Shown here piece after piece: positions 61,395 through 64,000 of a stretch of 64,000 bases of DNA. The position numbers and the translations under genes are program-made. The notes beneath the pieces are model-generated. The model had not been told where the DNA came from. It saw only the letters and a program-made list of their open reading frames with translations, and did not search any database. The stretch is taken from assembly GCF_900112695.1 (NCBI RefSeq), contig NZ_FOMT01000001.1:620001-684000 (forward strand). The letters are read 5' to 3'. Source of the DNA: Paenibacillus catalpae. Lineage in GTDB: Bacteria; Bacillota; Bacilli; Paenibacillales; Paenibacillaceae. Every line of letters begins with the position of its first letter. Positions within the stretch are counted from its first letter, which is position 1.

Positions 61395-62093
61395 TCACCA
61401 TAAATGCAGCTGGCCTCCGGGGTTTACCGGTTCGATACAGTCGGCTGTATCGTTCTTGACGCTTCCGACCGCTGAAGATACAGGGTACGCTTCAAGCTCC
61501 TCCGCTGCATACGGCAGGAAAAGGCGTTCCAGCGCTTGCGGGTCCTGAACGGAACGGTCGAGCCAGAAGGGCTCGTCCTCACGGCGAAGAATAACCGGCA
61601 TCCGGTCGTGAATTGGAGCCATCAGCTCGTTGGGCGAGGTTGTCATAATGGTGCAGCTGCTGATGGTTGTCGTGCCGTCCGGTGCAAGCCATGTCTCGTA
61701 CAGCCCGGCCATGCTGAAGAGCGAGCGGTCCTTCAGAACAATGCGCATTGGCTGCTTGCCGCTACCCTCCTTTTTCCACTCGTAGAAGCCGTCAGCCGGG
61801 ATCAGACAGCGCTTGCGGCGGAGCGGTGCCTTGAAGGCCGGCTTCTCGGCGGCCGTCTCTGAGCGGGCATTCAGCATTTTGTTGCCGATCTTCGGATCTT
61901 CCGCCCAAGGCGGAACAAGTCCCCACTGGAGCTCGCCAAGCCGGTTCCGTTGTCCGTCATTAATAATAGCAAGCACCTGCTGGCCGGGCGCTACGTTATA
62001 TTTTGGCCGGTGGTAAGGAACCTTCGTCTCGCCGATCATGTAACGAATCATCAGCTCCTCGAGTGACACGGTGATCGTGTATCTCCCGCACAT
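61395..62093 (-). CDS. SRAP-domain protein (YedK/HMCES family)
   Basis: Forms a covalent crosslink to abasic sites in single-stranded DNA, protecting them. The 232-aa protein begins MCGRYT, so Cys2 becomes the crosslinking N-terminal residue after Met removal. PADGFYEWKKEG carries the catalytic Glu and PIHDRMPVIL the His. Asn in the KYNVAPGQ segment is also conserved. The ATG follows TTAAGGAGG on the minus strand. It is a single gene, divergent from the DUF2515 gene. Confidence 0.95.
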   Translation of the reverse strand: MCGRYTITVSLEELMIRYMIGETKVPYHRPKYNVAPGQQVLAIINDGQRNRLGELQWGLVPPWAEDPKIGNKMLNARSETAAEKPAFKAPLRRKRCLIPADGFYEWKKEGSGKQPMRIVLKDRSLFSMAGLYETWLAPDGTTTISSCTIMTTSPNELMAPIHDRMPVILRREDEPFWLDRSVQDPQALERLFLPYAAEELEAYPVSSAVGSVKNDTADCIEPVNPGGQLHLW

Positions 62094-62194
62094 GGCAAAT
62101 CCTCCTTAAGTTCGTTCTTTGCCCTTTATTATGCATGAACAAGCCGTCTGTCGGCAAATACTTGTGTTACCAGGATAGCGAAGGAGGGCGGTTG

Positions 62195-63544
62195 ATGTTA
62201 AGCGGGAAGGGGAGGCACGGCCGCCGCGGCTCCGGCCACAGCAGAGGGAAAAGGAGCAGTCTCAGTAAAATCAAACAGCTTTTCTCGCTGCCGGTTGCGG
62301 CATGGGATTATGCTGTCGGCAAATGGCATGGCATGGAGGCTTCGCATGAAATGCTTGCCGAAGCCATTCCGCTGCTGCTTGTGGAGGATGCGGTACAGGA
62401 GCTGACGACAGCTTGGCTGAAGCTGGAGGGGCATGCTGAGTCCGGGATCGCCGGCGAGGGCTTCGTGGGTGCAAAGATGGTTACGGATACTCAAGGGGAA
62501 AGTGTGATTGACCGGATTCTTGCGGAGACAGCCCGCCTTAACCGTAATAATGTGACTCGAACGGAAGCCTACCGCCAGATGTATAAACGTCATCCTGAGC
62601 TTCATTGGGCGATGCTGGCCCATCTTGTCTCCCGTAACGGCGGCTGGAACATGACCGATCTGGAGGGAGAGTGGCTGCCGCATCTGCTGCCTGGCAGCAA
62701 ACGCAAGGACGTCTTTATGATGCTCGAACATGCGAATGCGTTTATTTTTGGTGACGCTTATCCGCAGTTGCTACTGTATGAAGAAAGCGTTCATGCGCAG
62801 CGGCCGCTCTTTCATTTGCTGCCTGCCTTTGGGGTAACGCGTTTCATGCGACCTGTGTGGGAGCAGTTCTGGCGGCGGCGTGATTCTGTGCCGCTTACGG
62901 TTGCGCTCATAGTAAATGAACAGCATTATATCGAGCATCGGGTCGTGCAGAGTGATTACTTCCGGAGGAATGTGATCGATACGTTCTTCTTCGGGATGCA
63001 GTCGCTGCTGCAGCTGAATGCGGTCATGTTCCCGTACCATTCTGGCAGCGAGCTGCGCTTGGCGGGACTCATCATGGAGCACTTTGACGATTTGTCCGAG
63101 CGGATTGAGTTTGGTAAGGCTCTGTACGCGATCTTGTTTGGCGTACCTCGCGTGCGCGAAGGGGTGCTTGCTTTTGCGGATAAGGGGCGCCATACGGGCT
63201 CGAGGGTCGACTATGCACCCCAGCTTTTTGCCCGAGTGCGCCGCGATCCGCCGTCCGCACTGTATAAGGAGCGGCTGCTTGGTGGCAAGCTGCTGCCGGG
63301 AGCAGCGCCTATCTATAGTCCCGGGCTCGGGGACGCATGGGCGGACCAGCTTCTAGAGGCGGCCGAGCCAGGGGACTGGTTTCGTTCAACCGCGGACATC
63401 GCGCCGTACTTTCGCAAGCTGAAGCTGCCCCGCAGCTTTGAACTGACGAATGAGTACGGCCTGCTCCTCAACAAGATAGAGCTCGCCGTGCTTGCTGCCC
63501 AGCAGCTTCGGCTGGATGAGCAGAGAGAAGCAGAAACGAAGTAG
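62195..63544 (+). CDS. DUF2515 family protein (YppC-like)
   Basis: A ~449-aa soluble protein of unknown function. The start at 62195 (MLSGKGRHGRRG) has GGAGG 7 nt upstream; an ATG at 62135 is possible. After a basic Gly/Arg/Ser N-terminal tail, residues ~105-160 read LNRNNVTRTEAYRQMYKRHP and ELHWAMLAHLVSRNGGWNMT, the family hallmark as I recall from B. subtilis YppC. Other recognisable blocks are FGVTRFMRPVWEQF and HTGSRVDYAPQLF. No signal peptide or membrane segment is obvious. Confidence 0.78.
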   Translation: MLSGKGRHGRRGSGHSRGKRSSLSKIKQLFSLPVAAWDYAVGKWHGMEASHEMLAEAIPLLLVEDAVQELTTAWLKLEGHAESGIAGEGFVGAKMVTDTQGESVIDRILAETARLNRNNVTRTEAYRQMYKRHPELHWAMLAHLVSRNGGWNMTDLEGEWLPHLLPGSKRKDVFMMLEHANAFIFGDAYPQLLLYEESVHAQRPLFHLLPAFGVTRFMRPVWEQFWRRRDSVPLTVALIVNEQHYIEHRVVQSDYFRRNVIDTFFFGMQSLLQLNAVMFPYHSGSELRLAGLIMEHFDDLSERIEFGKALYAILFGVPRVREGVLAFADKGRHTGSRVDYAPQLFARVRRDPPSALYKERLLGGKLLPGAAPIYSPGLGDAWADQLLEAAEPGDWFRSTADIAPYFRKLKLPRSFELTNEYGLLLNKIELAVLAAQQLRLDEQREAETK

Positions 63545-63633
63545 TTAAAGGAGACGCCGCAGTCTGCCCGTACGGCCTCATGATCCGGCAACAGGGCTAT
63601 ACAACAGCGGCAGCATGTTCAACCCCAAAGCCA

Positions 63634-63667
63634 CGGAAAAAGACTGCTTCGCGGCAGTCTTTTTCCG
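63634..63667. terminator. Bidirectional terminator at the end of the DUF2515 gene
   Basis: Perfect 14-bp stem CGGAAAAAGACTGC/GCAGTCTTTTTCCG with a 6-nt loop. Confidence 0.9.
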
Positions 63668-63691
63668 TCCATTCTATATTCCAAGCATTTA

Positions 63692-64000
63692 TTAGGATTC
63701 TCCGTTCTGGTCCGTGCGGCACACGATAAGCGCATCGCCGCTTGGCAGCAGACGGAAATGGACATGCTTCGCGCCGTCTTCCTTGCCCGAACGGAGCATC
63801 ACACCGGACGAAGCATTCCCGTTCGTAAAGTTCACGGATTCGATGTGAGCCGTTACCGAAAGTTCCTCGCCGTCTTCCACGGGCGCATTCTGATACATGT
63901 AGACGAAATCATCCGTCCTGCCCCAAACGTCATAACCGTTGCTCAGCACCTTATAGCTGCGGCGCTAAGGATAGGATACTCGCCGGGATAATTGCGGTAA
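63692..64000 (-). pseudogene. C-terminal part of a beta-sandwich (DUF1349-like) protein, frame broken or partial
   Basis: The last ~85 codons (VLSNGYDVWGRTDDFVYMYQ to the end at QNGES) look like the C-terminal strands of a lectin-like beta-sandwich with a VMLRSGKEDGAKHVHFRL block, as in secreted glycan-acting proteins. Reading upstream in the same frame there is a TAG at 63965-63967, only 15 bases before the first GTG (63949). The neighbouring frame is open to the window edge and reads YRNYPGEYPILSA. Either a frameshift has broken a longer gene or a sequence error has. A start at GTG 63949 with an 85-aa product seems unlikely. Confidence 0.5.

Overview
The window looks like a stretch of a Paenibacillus-type (Paenibacillaceae) chromosome. 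The evidence is the Gram-positive housekeeping content, strong AGGAGG ribosome binding sites with many TTG/GTG starts, endospore genes (spoVM, a probable spoVIF), roughly half GC composition, and a backbone that follows the Bacillus subtilis ylo cluster almost gene for gene. I found no phage, insertion sequence, CRISPR array, rRNA or tRNA. The genus call is inference from gene content only.

Layout. 1-15100: the 3' end of acsA, a bifunctional class A PBP with fibronectin domains, an NfeD/flotillin pair, a methyltransferase with a palindrome over its promoter, rpsD, a GAF-GGDEF diguanylate cyclase, a lipoprotein, an M29 aminopeptidase, an HPr-like protein without the active-site histidine, ylaN, a Ca2+/H+ exchanger and an Asp23 protein. 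15150-28500: yugN-ftsW, an M20 amidohydrolase and a CBS protein, an XPB-type helicase with an adjacent helicase-associated protein, ricF(ylbF)-ylbG, an unknown 145-aa protein, a LysR regulator overlapping a PHP phosphoesterase, an NlpC/P60 endopeptidase, and rqcH. 28650-61300: the ylo-like core: Ca2+ ATPase (yloB), dapF, yitJ, remA, gmk, rpoZ, then an insertion relative to B. subtilis (DeoR regulator, lutABC, HAD protein, J-like membrane protein), then coaBC-priA-def-fmt-rsmB-rlmN-prpC-prkC-rsgA-rpe, spoVM, rpmB, yloU-fakA-degV-recG and a SpoVIF-like gene. 61395-64000: an SRAP protein, a DUF2515 protein and a broken or partial beta-sandwich gene.

How the genes work together. The core run covers nucleotide and CoA supply (gmk, coaBC), replication restart and recombination (priA, recG), N-terminal formyl-Met handling (fmt, def), rRNA maturation (rsmB, rlmN, rsgA), ribosome rescue (rqcH), and the PrkC/PrpC kinase-phosphatase switch that senses cell wall material. 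fakA followed by degV gives a fatty-acid kinase with its fatty-acid-binding partner. The lut genes oxidise L-lactate; a nine-codon fragment upstream suggests that they once sat behind a rhamnose catabolic gene whose pathway produces lactate.

Points most worth following: (1) a two-hairpin leader element abutting TTTAGGAGG in front of at least three unrelated genes, with compensatory base changes; (2) five ~100-bp tandem repeats between spoVM and rpmB, each able to fold into a nested hairpin; (3) yloU apparently starting at ATA; (4) the HPr-like protein lacking His15; (5) the XPB/helicase-associated gene pair; (6) the rhamnose-gene remnant ahead of deoR-lutABC.
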